A stretch of 64,000 nt of DNA from assembly GCA_015075635.1 (NCBI GenBank), contig JABTUA010000001.1, positions 1,984,001 to 2,048,000 on the forward strand, read 5' to 3'. The notes beneath the pieces are model-generated. The model saw only the letters and a program-made list of their open reading frames with translations. It was not told where the DNA came from and searched no databases. Below, piece by piece: positions 1-9,365 of this stretch; positions within the stretch are counted from its first letter, which is position 1, and each line of letters begins with the position of its first letter. The translations under genes and the position numbers were made by a program. The stretch is from Polyangiaceae bacterium (GTDB lineage Bacteria; Myxococcota_A; Polyangia; Polyangiales; Polyangiaceae).

Positions 1-267
1 GTACTCGAGCGCCATGTAGTGGCTGCCGTCCACCTGGCCCGCGTCGATGGTGCGGGCGATGTTCGGGTGGTCGAGGTGCGTGGCGATGCGCGCTTCGTCG
101 TGGAAGAGCTCGATGAACTCCTCGTCTTCGGAGACGTTGGGCAGGATGCGCTTGAGCGCGACGACGTCGCGGGTGCGCGTGTGGCGCGCCAGGAAGACCT
201 CTGCCATTCCGCCGACGCTGATGCGCTGGATGAGCTCGAAGGGGCCGTAGAGCTGCGTCGGGGGCAA
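1..267 (-). CDS. Ser/Thr protein kinase, N-terminal part (cut by window edge)
   Basis: Eighty-nine codons of a Hanks-type kinase that runs off the left edge. The glycine-rich loop (GGMAEVF, residues 19-25) and the ATP-anchoring lysine in the VALK motif (about residue 39) are visible, followed by the start of the alphaC region with HDEAR. No in-frame ATG precedes this homology. A TTG at 265-267 lies behind a GGAG at suitable distance and is the best start. The catalytic loop and any C-terminal sensor lie outside the window. The gene starts 51 nt downstream of the stop of the large exported protein, so the two could be cotranscribed. Substrate unknown. Confidence 0.85.
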   Translation of the reverse strand, partial: MPPTQLYGPFELIQRISVGGMAEVFLARHTRTRDVVALKRILPNVSEDEEFIELFHDEARIATHLDHPNIARTIDAGQVDGSHYMALEY

Positions 268-318
268 CGGATCTCCGGCGAGAAGTCTGGCACAAACCGC
301 CCCTGATTTTGAGAAATG

Positions 319-2979
319 TCACTCCGCTTCGGCCCCGCCGGCCTCGCTCTCTTCCTTTTTCGGCTTGGGGAAGTAGCGCACCCGCTTGGCCTGGAGCGGG
401 TACCAGACGTTGACCGGAACGACCGGGGTGTCCGGAAAGATCCGAGTGGCCCCCGGCGAAGGCCGCCGCACCAGCCGGAGCGCGTCCGGCCCCGCCGTGA
501 GGGCGCGACCGCCGAGGTCGCGATCGCCCCCGAGCGCCAGGCCGAGCGGCTTCGATAAGTACAGTCGCGGCTTGGCCCCGAGCGAGTCGAGCACGGAGTC
601 GAGCAGCTCCCCGTCCCGCGTTGCGTCGCGTCCGCTCGTGACCTCGACGTAGGCGAGCATGCCCGCGCCGTCGATGCCGAGGGCGGCCAGCGCGTCCGGG
701 CCGCGGGTGGAGAGCCCGCGCGCCACCGCGACGGCACCGTCCGGGCCAGTCGGGCCTACCGCGAAGCCCGCGGGCCCGAGCCACAGTCCGGGTCCCTGCT
801 CGCCGGCGCGAGGGAACGCGATCACGACCTGCGGGTCCGCTTCGCTTGGCTTCTCGGGGCGCACCGCCTTGGGGTCGAGCTTCAGGATGGTGAGCTTGGT
901 GTCCGGGCGGCTCGGCTCCGCTCGCAGCCAGGTCGTCGCGACCGCGTAGGGCCAGCCGTGCTGCGGCAGGCCCTTGACCTTCCACTCGCCCTCGCCGGGC
1001 TCGGCGGGGGTCACGCGCGGCGCGAGCTTCGCGCCCGGCACGAGGTGCTTCAGCGTCAGGTAGAAGAAGTCCCGCGACTCGCGCTGGATGTAACGCGGGA
1101 AGTTCATCAGGCCCATGTAGCGCAGCATGCGCCGGCCCATGAAGCGCCAGCCGGGCATGTCGCGCACGTCGCCCTCCGCCTCCCACTGCGCGTCGAGCTT
1201 GCGTCCGAGGGACGGCAGCTCGTTCGCGGGCGCCGCGCGGTAGAACTCGAAGCCCGTGTGCCCCGGGTTCATGTCCAGGTGGATGCCGTACACGCAGCGC
1301 ACACGCTGCATGGCCAGCGCCAGGTGATCGGCGTCGATGCTGGCGCCGTAGAAGTAGGCGACGAAACCCTCCTTGGTCTGGCAGATCGCGCTGCGCGTGG
1401 TGCGGCTCTCGTCGGTCCAACCCGGAGGCACGCCGCCCCACCAGTTCCGCTTGTACGGGTTGATGGTGCCGTCCATCACCAGCGGCGTCATGTTCTGGCG
1501 GAAGCCGATGATGTCGTCCGGGACCTTCTCGTCGTTGGGCCAGGTGCCGAACGCCGTGGAGCCGTCCGCGAGCTCCGCGACGGTGGCGGCGTAGGGCTTC
1601 GGCGGCAGGTAGGTGACGCCGTCGGCCATCATGCCGAACTCGCCGTGCGTCGCCTGGAAGCCTCCGTTGAAGCCGCCGACGAGCCGGCTCATCACCTCCG
1701 GCTTGCGCGGCACGAGGCCCGAGCCCGTCTCGCCCGTGGCGCTCTTCGGCTCGAGGGTGCCGCTCATGGCGTGGAGCGCGATCTGGCGCGGATCCCAGAC
1801 CAGCACCCAGGTCTGGTTGTAGGCGCGCTTCTGATCGGTGCGGATGAACGACTGCACGAAGGGCGCGGGCGCGTCGGGATTCGTGGGGATGAACGGATCC
1901 TTCTCGAGCGGGCGCCACTTGCCCTCGCCCTCGAGCGCCGGCGAGATCATCGGTTCCATGGGCGCCGGGGGCCAACCGGTCTCGGGATCGGGAAGGTCTG
2001 GCGCGAGCGGCGCTGCCTCGAGCCCGGCGAGCTCCTCCTTCACGCGCTCGGCGCCGGTGTCACCGGTGACTCCGCCCATCACGCGCTCGAAGGCGTCGAG
2101 GGCCTCGAACGCGACGGCTTTGACGAGCTGCATGCGATCGCTGCCGAACCAGGGCAGCGCGCGCACGCGATCGACGGCCCAGGTGACCAGGTTGCCGGGA
2201 CGGCCTTTCTCCGGCGTCTGCTCCATCAAGTGGCGCGCGCCTTCGATGGTCGGATCGCCCGAGGTCGGGATGCGGATCTTGCGCCCGTCCACGTCGGCGT
2301 TGAGCGCGTTTTCGTCGAAGCTCAAGACCGCGCGCTCCGCTGGCGGATCGAGGCGGAAGCTCCGCTGCCCGACGCCGCTCGCTTGTCCGGTCTCTTGAAG
2401 GTTGGTGATCTTGGCCTGCCAGCGCGAGCGCGCCGACCAGCCGCTCGGCACCGGCTCGCCGGAGAGATCCGCGAGCTTGAGCGTGTAGGCCTTGCCGTCG
2501 CTGCCGATCACCCATGCCGCGCGCGGGCCGTCCACCGTGAGCTCGCGCTCGTCCACCGCGGAAGTGTCGCTCAGGTTGTAGAGCCCGGTGAGCTCGAGCA
2601 GTCGCCCTTCGGGTGACCAGCGGCTGGTGGTGAGCCAGATGTCCGCGGGCTCGCTCCCGCTCTGCGCGCGCACCAGCGCACGCACGCGCCCGCCGCCTGC
2701 GCTCAGGCGCCCCGGCGCCGGATCGAGGAAGTGCGCTTCCTCGGCGACCGCGCTCATTCCTCGCTCTGCCAGGGCAAGGCACAGCGCGCGGGCTCGCTCG
2801 GGCTCCGCGCGCGCCGGAGCCGGCGCGGCACGGGGTGCGACGAGCCAGCCGAGCACCATCAAGAACGGCAGCGGGCGCGCGAGCCCGCCGAGCTTTCGCA
2901 TCCACGGACGCAGCTCGGGCACGCGCGGGGAGACCGCCTGCGCTGGCGCTGTGCCGCTCGGCCCGCTGTCCACCGTCAT
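319..2979 (-). CDS. exported phosphodiester-glycosidase-like (DUF2233/NAGPA-type) protein
   Basis: About 886 residues with an N-terminal hydrophobic segment ending in an Ala/Pro-rich stretch, consistent with export. The central part (roughly residues 370-590) resembles the phosphodiester glycosidase fold. A GGFNGGFQ motif is followed by an RTTRSAIC segment and then an LDMNPGHTGFE motif where the family usually has an LDGGGS-like motif. The last 300 residues have no assignment I recognise. ATG at 2979 has GGGAG directly against it. GTG two codons later (2973) has GGAG at 6-nt spacing and may be the true start. The family call rests on motif order and is moderate; the substrate cannot be told. 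Confidence 0.6.
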   Translation of the reverse strand: MTVDSGPSGTAPAQAVSPRVPELRPWMRKLGGLARPLPFLMVLGWLVAPRAAPAPARAEPERARALCLALAERGMSAVAEEAHFLDPAPGRLSAGGGRVRALVRAQSGSEPADIWLTTSRWSPEGRLLELTGLYNLSDTSAVDERELTVDGPRAAWVIGSDGKAYTLKLADLSGEPVPSGWSARSRWQAKITNLQETGQASGVGQRSFRLDPPAERAVLSFDENALNADVDGRKIRIPTSGDPTIEGARHLMEQTPEKGRPGNLVTWAVDRVRALPWFGSDRMQLVKAVAFEALDAFERVMGGVTGDTGAERVKEELAGLEAAPLAPDLPDPETGWPPAPMEPMISPALEGEGKWRPLEKDPFIPTNPDAPAPFVQSFIRTDQKRAYNQTWVLVWDPRQIALHAMSGTLEPKSATGETGSGLVPRKPEVMSRLVGGFNGGFQATHGEFGMMADGVTYLPPKPYAATVAELADGSTAFGTWPNDEKVPDDIIGFRQNMTPLVMDGTINPYKRNWWGGVPPGWTDESRTTRSAICQTKEGFVAYFYGASIDADHLALAMQRVRCVYGIHLDMNPGHTGFEFYRAAPANELPSLGRKLDAQWEAEGDVRDMPGWRFMGRRMLRYMGLMNFPRYIQRESRDFFYLTLKHLVPGAKLAPRVTPAEPGEGEWKVKGLPQHGWPYAVATTWLRAEPSRPDTKLTILKLDPKAVRPEKPSEADPQVVIAFPRAGEQGPGLWLGPAGFAVGPTGPDGAVAVARGLSTRGPDALAALGIDGAGMLAYVEVTSGRDATRDGELLDSVLDSLGAKPRLYLSKPLGLALGGDRDLGGRALTAGPDALRLVRRPSPGATRIFPDTPVVPVNVWYPLQAKRVRYFPKPKKEESEAGGAEAE

Positions 2980-3121
2980 CTCCCGAGAAAACGCGAGCCC
3001 GCGGTTAGCATCTTCCCGGAGCGGCAGCCATGCCCGAGGCCCGCGCCCAATCGGTTGCCGGCAGCGACAACTCGGTTGGCGTGTCTGGCGGCATTGCCCT
3101 GACATTGTCCAGGCCCCAGCG

Positions 3122-3140
3122 TGGCACGCGGCGTGCTACT
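3122..3140 (+). promoter_or_regulatory. candidate promoter just upstream of the 3153 lipoprotein gene
   Basis: TGGCAC followed after 5 nt by GTGCT matches the sigma-54 consensus at 15 of 16 positions. The same stretch also reads as an extended -10 (TGCTACTCT) for a sigma-70-type factor. Either reading puts the transcription start about 5 nt before the ATG at 3153, so the message would be nearly leaderless. The two readings cannot be separated by eye. Confidence 0.3.
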
Positions 3141-3152
3141 CTGTTGGCAGAT

Positions 3153-3482
3153 ATGCGACGGTTCTCGCGCCGCGGCTGGCTCATCGGGCTCTCGCTCGCC
3201 GCCACCGCTTGCCTGTCGCCCACGCTGCCCTTGCCGCCGCCGAGCAAGCCGGTGGTCGAGGGCCCCGACCAGCAGGGCATGGTCACCCTCGACGGCTACG
3301 TCGAAGGGGAGGCCACCGTGTTCGCCGCCAACATGCGCACCGGCGAGATCCGCGGTCAGTTCACTGGCCCCGATGGGCACTATCGCTTCGCCATCGCCGC
3401 CGTCGTCGGCGACGAGCTCGAGCTCTGGTATCAAGTGGGCACGACGACCAGCCCGGGGATCGTGTTCAAGGTTCCGAAGTGA
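3153..3482 (+). CDS. small lipoprotein with carboxypeptidase-regulatory-like fold
   Basis: A 109-residue product with a basic N-terminus (MRRFSRRG), a hydrophobic core and a lipobox ending LAATAC, so a signal peptidase II substrate. The mature part starts Pro-rich and continues with a short beta-rich domain (a DGYVEGEATVFA stretch, then GPDGHYRFAI) that resembles the surface-adhesin/CarboxypepD_reg-like folds where a gene product adorns a larger complex. The start was chosen because the signal peptide begins here; the frame is open further upstream without coding character. A VWA-type lipoprotein gene follows 43 nt downstream. No specific function can be given. Confidence 0.7.
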   Translation: MRRFSRRGWLIGLSLAATACLSPTLPLPPPSKPVVEGPDQQGMVTLDGYVEGEATVFAANMRTGEIRGQFTGPDGHYRFAIAAVVGDELELWYQVGTTTSPGIVFKVPK

Positions 3483-3525
3483 GCCCGGGGGCAGCGCGCG
3501 CCGAGAGCGCGTAACAGGAGTCAGC

Positions 3526-5391
3526 ATGAAGCTCGTAACGGGGTTGGGCGCGGTGATGCTCGCGGCGGCGCTAGCGAGCGCGGGCTGCGGCGGCAACAGC
3601 TCGAGCGACGGAACTGGAGCATCCGGTGGCAGTGGCGGCACCGGCGGCGCGGGCGGCGCAGGCGGCAGCGGCGGCCTGGGCGGTAGCGGTGGCGCGCCGC
3701 TCCAACCGACGGACAAGGTCGATCTGCTCCTGATGGTCGACAACTCGCGCTCGATGGCGGACAAGCAGGCGATCTTGGCTGAAGCCGTGCCTCGCCTGGT
3801 GAACCAGCTCCTGAGCCCCAACGGCGGCGGCAAGCCGGTGACGGATCTGCACATCGGCGTGATCTCGTCGAGCCTGGGCGGGCATGGCGGGGATCAGTGC
3901 AGCCCGAACAGTCCGGCGGGCAACCCGACCCAGAACGACCACGCGCGCCTGATGCCCAGCGTGCGGCAGGGCCTCGACAGCCACCAAGGCCTCGGCTTCC
4001 TGTGGTGGGATCCCGCAGGCAAAGGCGGCGGCGAGACCGACCAAGCCAAGCTCATCACGCAGTTCATCGCCCACATCGAGGCCGTCGGCGAGAGCGGCTG
4101 CGGCTACGAGGCACCGCTCGAGGCCTGGTACCGCTTCCTGATCGATCCCTCACCGCCGGAGGACGTGGTGGTGCAGGACAACGTCGCGACCGTCACCGGC
4201 GTCGATCAGGTCGTGCTGAAGCAGCGCCAGGACTTCCTAAGACCCGACTCCGCGGTCGTGGTGCTGATGCTCTCGGACGAGAACGACTGCTCCATCATGG
4301 ACGGCGGCTTCAACTGGATCGCCGCGCAGACCTCGAACCCGAACAACACCCCCTTCCACCTGCCGCGCGCGACCAGCGCCTGCGCGACCGATCCAAACAG
4401 CCCCTGCTGCCGTTCGTGCCAAGCCGCGGAGCCGGCGCCGCCAGCGGGCTGCACGCCCCTCGGCGCCGATCCGGAGTGCAGCAAGGGCGCATGGGACGAT
4501 CAGGGCGACCACCCGAACCTGCGCTGCTGGGAGCAGAAGCGGCGCTTCGGCCTCGACTTCTTGTATCCGACGAGAAAATACGCCGAGGCGCTCACGCAGC
4601 CGACCATCTGCGACAGCTGGCTGGGCACCACGACCGCGCTGTCCTTGGGCGAGTGCAACGGCGCGCGCGTACCGAACCCGCTCTTCGCCGGCGGACGGCA
4701 CCCGGGGCTCGTGTTCCTGGTCGGCATCGTCGGTGTGCCTTGGCAGGATCTGGCGAGCGACGCGACCCTCGCCTCTCCGAGCGAGCTGTCGCTGCTCAGC
4801 GCCGGCGAGCTCGCCGCCAAGGGTCGCTGGGGCTGGCTCGTGCCGGAGTGTCAGGAGCCGGTGAGCCCGAGCGAGCTGCCGCGCCCGATGAGCATCTGCA
4901 AGCGCTGGAACCTGGCGGATCAACCGGACGATCCGTTCATGGTCGAGTCCCCGAAGCCCCGGAACGGGAACAACCCGGCCACCGGCGAGGCGATCGCCGG
5001 CCCGAGCGCGGGACCCATGGCGAGCAAGATCAACGGGCACGAGTGGAATACCGGCGACGGCGACCTTCAGTACGCCTGCATCTTCCCGCTCTCGACGCCG
5101 AAGGACTGCGGCTCCTCGGGAGGCGGAGCGTGCTCCTGCGACGACGTCGGCCCGGGCTACACTGAGGACAACCCACTCTGCCAGGGCTCGAGCGGTCAGT
5201 ACTCGAAGCTCCAGGCCTTCGCCAAGGCCTATCCCGGCACGCGCCACCTCGAGGTGCTGAAGGACGTCGGTGACCAGGCGGTGGTGGCGTCCATCTGCCC
5301 CAAGGACGTCGCCAACCCGTCGGGCAGCGCCTACGGCTACAACGCGGCGATGGACGCGCTGGCAGCGCGGCTCGTGACCGTCCTCAAGTGA
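3526..5391 (+). CDS. VWA-type (MIDAS-containing) lipoprotein
   Basis: A 621-residue lipoprotein. The signal peptide ends ALASAGC and is followed by a Gly/Ser/Thr-rich linker typical of myxobacterial surface lipoproteins. From about residue 62 there is a von Willebrand A-like core whose first strand ends in a DNSRSM metal-ion-dependent adhesion motif (D-x-S-x-S). A LSDENDCS segment near residue 245 and many Cys pairs in the second half suggest disulphide bonding outside the cytoplasm. An AGGAG sits 5 nt before the ATG. The 3' end overlaps the convergent rimO stop by 8 bp. Likely a surface binding protein; ligand unknown. Confidence 0.8.
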   Translation: MKLVTGLGAVMLAAALASAGCGGNSSSDGTGASGGSGGTGGAGGAGGSGGLGGSGGAPLQPTDKVDLLLMVDNSRSMADKQAILAEAVPRLVNQLLSPNGGGKPVTDLHIGVISSSLGGHGGDQCSPNSPAGNPTQNDHARLMPSVRQGLDSHQGLGFLWWDPAGKGGGETDQAKLITQFIAHIEAVGESGCGYEAPLEAWYRFLIDPSPPEDVVVQDNVATVTGVDQVVLKQRQDFLRPDSAVVVLMLSDENDCSIMDGGFNWIAAQTSNPNNTPFHLPRATSACATDPNSPCCRSCQAAEPAPPAGCTPLGADPECSKGAWDDQGDHPNLRCWEQKRRFGLDFLYPTRKYAEALTQPTICDSWLGTTTALSLGECNGARVPNPLFAGGRHPGLVFLVGIVGVPWQDLASDATLASPSELSLLSAGELAAKGRWGWLVPECQEPVSPSELPRPMSICKRWNLADQPDDPFMVESPKPRNGNNPATGEAIAGPSAGPMASKINGHEWNTGDGDLQYACIFPLSTPKDCGSSGGGACSCDDVGPGYTEDNPLCQGSSGQYSKLQAFAKAYPGTRHLEVLKDVGDQAVVASICPKDVANPSGSAYGYNAAMDALAARLVTVLK

Positions 5392-6811
5392 CGACGCGCA
5401 GGCCGACCTTGCGGCCGTCGCTCTCGCGGTGGACGACCGGCGCGCCCGGTTGCTTCCGCCGCGGGGCGCGCTCGCTGGGCTCCTCGTCGATGACCTCGCC
5501 GAGCAAGTCGTAGTCGGTGGCGCGCTCGATGCGCACGCGGCGCATCTGCCCGGGGCGCACCTCGGCGCCGGACAGGAACACCTGGCCGTCGATCTCCGGT
5601 GCCTGGCCGGCGTGCCGGCCCACCATCACCAGCTCGCTCTCCTCGCTCGGGCCCTCGACCAGCACGGTGAGCTCCTGCCCGATCAGCGCGCGCTGCTTCT
5701 CGCGGCTGATCTTGCGCTGGATGGCCATCAGCTTCTTGGCGCGGGAGGCGGCGACCCGCGGCGGCACCTTGTCGGCCAGGTGATAGCTCTTCGACGACTC
5801 CTCGTCCGAATAGCGGAACACGCCCATGCGATCGAAGCGCGCCCAGCGCACGAAGTCGCACAGCTCTTCGAACTCCGCCTCGCTCTCGCCGGGATGGCCC
5901 ACGATGAAGGCGGTGCGGAAGGTGAGGTTCGGCACGCGCTCGCGCAGGCGGCTCACCAGCTCGCGCAGGCGCGCGCCGCCGTGTCCGCGGCGCATGCGCC
6001 GGAGCATGGCGTCCGCCGCGTGCTGGAGCGGCATGTCCACGTAGGGCACGACGCGCTCGTGGTGGCCGATGAGCTCGATCAGCTCGTCGCCGAGCTTCTC
6101 CGGGTACAGGTAGAACAGGCGCACCCAGCGGATGCCGGACACCGCCGCCACGCGCTCGACCAGCTGGGCCAGGCTGCGGTCGCCCGGCAGGTCGCGGCCG
6201 TAGGCCACGGTGTCCTGCGACACCAGGTTCACCTCCAGGACGCCGGCGTCTGCGAGCCGCTTCACCTCCTCGACCACGTCGCGCACCGAGCGCGAGCGCT
6301 GAAGCCCCCGGAGCTCCGGGATCACGCAGAAGGAGCACTTGCGGTTGCAGCCTTCGGCGATCTTCACGTAGGCGCTGGCGCCGCGGGTCGAGATCGTGCG
6401 CGGGTCGGCGGCCTTCACCACCCAGTCGGCGGGGCTACCGACCAGGATGCGCTCGGCCTTGCCGGTGAGCACGCCTTCGAGCTTGAGCATGTCGCTCGAG
6501 CCGAGCAGGTGATCCACCTCCGGCAGGCCGTCCGCCAGCTCGTCCGGGTGGCGCTGGCTGAGGCAGCCGGCGACCACCAGCTTCTGGCAGCTCCCGCTCT
6601 CCTTGTGGCGGCCGAGCTCGAGGATGGTGTCGATGCTCTCCTTCTTGGCCGCGTCGATGAAGCCGCAGGTGTTGACCACGATCACCGAGGCGTCCGCCGC
6701 GTCGGGCACGTGACGGTAGCCCGCGCGTTCGGCGACGCCGAGCATGACCTCGCTGTCCACCCGGTTCTTCGGGCAGCCGAGCGAGACGAAGTGGATGGTT
6801 TTGCGAGCCAA
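5384..6811 (-). CDS. rimO: ribosomal protein S12 methylthiotransferase RimO
   Basis: Radical-SAM methylthiotransferase that modifies a conserved Asp of ribosomal protein S12 in the cytoplasm. The 475 residues show the full MTTase architecture. The N-terminal domain has Cys13, Cys49 and Cys83 as ligands of the auxiliary Fe-S cluster. The radical-SAM core has C155-x3-C159-x2-C162. A C-terminal TRAM domain spans roughly residues 390-455. The SLGCPKN start and the VNTCGF motif are RimO-type rather than MiaB-type. The gene lies 52 nt downstream of carA on the same strand and may be cotranscribed with it. Its 3' end overlaps the convergent VWA gene by 8 bp. Confidence 0.97.
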   Translation of the reverse strand: MARKTIHFVSLGCPKNRVDSEVMLGVAERAGYRHVPDAADASVIVVNTCGFIDAAKKESIDTILELGRHKESGSCQKLVVAGCLSQRHPDELADGLPEVDHLLGSSDMLKLEGVLTGKAERILVGSPADWVVKAADPRTISTRGASAYVKIAEGCNRKCSFCVIPELRGLQRSRSVRDVVEEVKRLADAGVLEVNLVSQDTVAYGRDLPGDRSLAQLVERVAAVSGIRWVRLFYLYPEKLGDELIELIGHHERVVPYVDMPLQHAADAMLRRMRRGHGGARLRELVSRLRERVPNLTFRTAFIVGHPGESEAEFEELCDFVRWARFDRMGVFRYSDEESSKSYHLADKVPPRVAASRAKKLMAIQRKISREKQRALIGQELTVLVEGPSEESELVMVGRHAGQAPEIDGQVFLSGAEVRPGQMRRVRIERATDYDLLGEVIDEEPSERAPRRKQPGAPVVHRESDGRKVGLRVVT

Positions 6812-6863
6812 GGCCGCCCGGCTCTTAGCTCGCGGGGGGCGGATTGGCCAGTGGGGAGGGAGC

Positions 6864-7991
6864 TCAGCCAGCGACCAACTGCCGAAATCGCTCGAACAGG
6901 TAGAGCGCGTCGTGCGGGCCGGCGGCGGCCTCGGGGTGGTATTGCACGCTGAACGCTCGCGCCTCCGGCGCTTCCAGGCCTTCGCTGGTGCCGTCGTTCA
7001 GGTGCACGTGCGTCGAGCGCGCGTGGCCCTTCAGCGAGTCGATGTCCACCACGAAGCCGTGGTTCTGCGTGGTGATCTCGACGCGCCCGGTGGTCAGGTC
7101 CTTGACCGGTTGATTCAGGCCGCGGTGACCGAACTTGAGCTTGTAGGTGCGGCCGCCCAGGGCGAGCGAGAGCAGCTGGTGGCCGAGGCAGATGCCGAAG
7201 ATGGGCTTCTTGCCCAGGAGCTCGCGGATGGTCGCGACCGCGTAGGTGACCGCGGCGGGATCGCCGGGGCCGCTGGACAGGAAGATGCCGTCGGGTGACA
7301 GGGCGAGGATGTCGGCGGCGCTGGTCGCGGCGGGCACTGCGGTGACGCGGAAGCCGCTCTGGACGAGGCAGCGGAAGATGTTGCGCTTGGCGCCGAAGTC
7401 CATGGCCACGATGCGCGGCCGCTCCGCCTGCGCCGCCGGTTCGTCTCCGAGCGCGCTCCAGGCGCCGCAGCCTTCCTGGAACTCGTAGCGCTCCTGGGGC
7501 GTGACGCGCGCCGCGAGGTCGAGGCCCTCCATGCTGGGCGCGCTCCGGGCGCGCTCGACCAGCACGTCCGGGGGCTCGGTGCCGATGCAGCCGTTCTGCG
7601 CGCCGCGATCGCGGATCAGGCGGGTCAGGCGCCGGGTGTCCACGCCGCCGATGGCGACCACGCCGTGTCGCGCCAGGTACTCGTCCAGGCTGCCCTTGGC
7701 GCGCCAGCTCGAGGTGACGGGGCTGGGGCTCCGCACCACGAAGCCGGAGACCTGCGGCCGGCCGCCGACGGCCTCGTCGTCCTCGTCGTTGATGCCGGTG
7801 TTGCCGATCTCCGGCGCCGTCATCGTGACGATCTGGCCGGTGTAGCTCGGATCCGTCAGCACTTCCTGGTAGCCGGTCATGCCGGTGGTGAACACGACCT
7901 CGCCGGTGGTGCTGCCGTCGGCGCCGAACGCTTCGCCTTCGAACAGCGTGCCGTCGGCCAGGGCCAGGTGGGCCTTGCGCGTGGCGCTCAT
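6864..7991 (-). CDS. carA: carbamoyl-phosphate synthase small (glutaminase) subunit CarA
   Basis: Supplies ammonia from glutamine to CarB for carbamoyl phosphate, feeding pyrimidine and arginine synthesis. The N-terminal CPSase small-chain domain (TTGMTGYQE, ITDPSY-like DPSYTGQ) covers residues 1-150. The class I glutamine amidotransferase domain follows with the nucleophile Cys268 in GICLGHQ and the His352/Glu354 pair in YHPE. The length of 375 aa is normal. The start codon overlaps the pyrC stop by 4 bp (ATGA), indicating translational coupling. carB is not in the window. Confidence 0.97.
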   Translation of the reverse strand: MSATRKAHLALADGTLFEGEAFGADGSTTGEVVFTTGMTGYQEVLTDPSYTGQIVTMTAPEIGNTGINDEDDEAVGGRPQVSGFVVRSPSPVTSSWRAKGSLDEYLARHGVVAIGGVDTRRLTRLIRDRGAQNGCIGTEPPDVLVERARSAPSMEGLDLAARVTPQERYEFQEGCGAWSALGDEPAAQAERPRIVAMDFGAKRNIFRCLVQSGFRVTAVPAATSAADILALSPDGIFLSSGPGDPAAVTYAVATIRELLGKKPIFGICLGHQLLSLALGGRTYKLKFGHRGLNQPVKDLTTGRVEITTQNHGFVVDIDSLKGHARSTHVHLNDGTSEGLEAPEARAFSVQYHPEAAAGPHDALYLFERFRQLVAG

Positions 7992-9304
7992 CGGGCGTCA
8001 CCGAGGGCGTCGAACACGGCGCGACCGTCTGCGAGCGTGACGAGCACGCGCCCGCGGAGCTCTCGCCCCAGGAAGGGAGTGTTGTCGCTCTTGGAGCGGA
8101 GCTTGCCGCGCTCCGGCGTCCAGAGCGCTTCCGGATCGACCAGCACCAGATCCGCCGGCGCGCCTTCGCGCAGGCTGGGGGCGTCGAGCCCGGCGATGCG
8201 CGCGGGGCGCGTGGACAGAGCGTCGATCAGCCGCCCGAGCGTGAGCCCGTTCTTGCCCACCAGGCCGAGCAGCAGGCCGAAGCACAGCTCGAGCCCCATC
8301 ATGCCGGGCTTCGCGAAGGAGAACTCGCAGTCCTTCTCCAGCGAGGTGTGCGGGGCGTGATCGGTGGCGATGGCGTCCAGGGTTCCGTCGGCCAGCGCGG
8401 CGCGGAGCGCCTCCACGTCGGCCTCCTCGCGCAACGGCGGGTTGACCTTGCAGGCCGTGTCGTAGCCGATCACCGCTGCGTCGGTCAGCAAGAGGTGGTG
8501 CGGCGTGACCTCGGCGGTCACCGGCAGGCCGCGGCTCTTGGCCTCGCGCAGGATGCGCACCGTGCCCAGCGTCGAGGCGTGGGCCACGTGGTAGCGCGCC
8601 CGGGTGTACTCTGCGAGCAAGACGTCGCGGGCGACGATCACGTCCTCGGCCACCCGCGGCCAGCCCCGCAGCCCGAGCCGCGCGCTCACCGCGCCCTCGT
8701 GCATGTCGGCGCCGGCGCTGAGCTCGTGGTCCTCGGCGTGCTGGATCACCGGCAGGTCGAAGGTCTTGGCGTACTCGAGGGCGCGGCGCATCACCGCGCT
8801 GGACATCACGCACACGCCGTCGTCGCTGACCGCGACCGCGCCGGCGTCGCGGAGCTCGGCCATCTCCGTCAGCTCCTTGCCCTTCTGCCCCATGGTGATG
8901 GCCGCGATGGGGTGCAGGCGCGGGCCGCCGACCTCCGCCGCGCGCCTGAGCATCATCTCGGTGACGGCGCGGGTGTCGTTCACCGGCTTGGTGTTCGGCA
9001 TCACGCACACGTGCGCGTAGCCGCCGGCCGCCGCGGCGGCGAGCCCGCTGGCGATGTCCTCTTTGTACTCCTGGCCCGGCTCGCGCAGGTGGGCGTGCAG
9101 ATCGACGAAGGCGGGCAGGAGCCACTTGCCGGCGCCGTCCACCACCCGGGCGCGCTCGCTCCCGGCGGCCTCGCGCCCGGCGCCCTTGCCGAGCCGGGTG
9201 ATGCGCCCGTGCTCGACCACCAGATCCACCTCGCCGTCGAGACCCGCAGCGGGATCGACGGCCCGCACGCTCTTCACGACCAGGAGCTCGACTGGCGACG
9301 TCAC
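7988..9304 (-). CDS. pyrC: dihydroorotase PyrC (type I)
   Basis: Cyclises carbamoyl aspartate to dihydroorotate in pyrimidine synthesis. The amidohydrolase metal site is visible: DLHAHLREPG (His70, His72), the MPNTKP motif after residue 101, a QHAED segment with a metal His, the AHAST motif, and TDHAPH near the C-terminal third. The length of 438 aa fits type I enzymes. The GTG start at 9304 was chosen because AAGGAGGT, an almost complete anti-16S match, lies 5 nt upstream; open frame upstream of it lacks coding character. It forms a coupled pair with carA. Confidence 0.96.
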   Translation of the reverse strand: MTSPVELLVVKSVRAVDPAAGLDGEVDLVVEHGRITRLGKGAGREAAGSERARVVDGAGKWLLPAFVDLHAHLREPGQEYKEDIASGLAAAAAGGYAHVCVMPNTKPVNDTRAVTEMMLRRAAEVGGPRLHPIAAITMGQKGKELTEMAELRDAGAVAVSDDGVCVMSSAVMRRALEYAKTFDLPVIQHAEDHELSAGADMHEGAVSARLGLRGWPRVAEDVIVARDVLLAEYTRARYHVAHASTLGTVRILREAKSRGLPVTAEVTPHHLLLTDAAVIGYDTACKVNPPLREEADVEALRAALADGTLDAIATDHAPHTSLEKDCEFSFAKPGMMGLELCFGLLLGLVGKNGLTLGRLIDALSTRPARIAGLDAPSLREGAPADLVLVDPEALWTPERGKLRSKSDNTPFLGRELRGRVLVTLADGRAVFDALGDAR

Positions 9305-9365
9305 GGCGGACCTCCTTAGCACGCTCCGGCGAGGGCAGGGTACCGCCGGCGCGGACCCGGGATTT

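Noticed and set aside
958-2616. 552-aa plus-strand frame opposite the exported glycosidase-like protein
   Set aside because: Arg/His/Ala-rich composition typical of antisense of GC-rich genes, with no domain or RBS.
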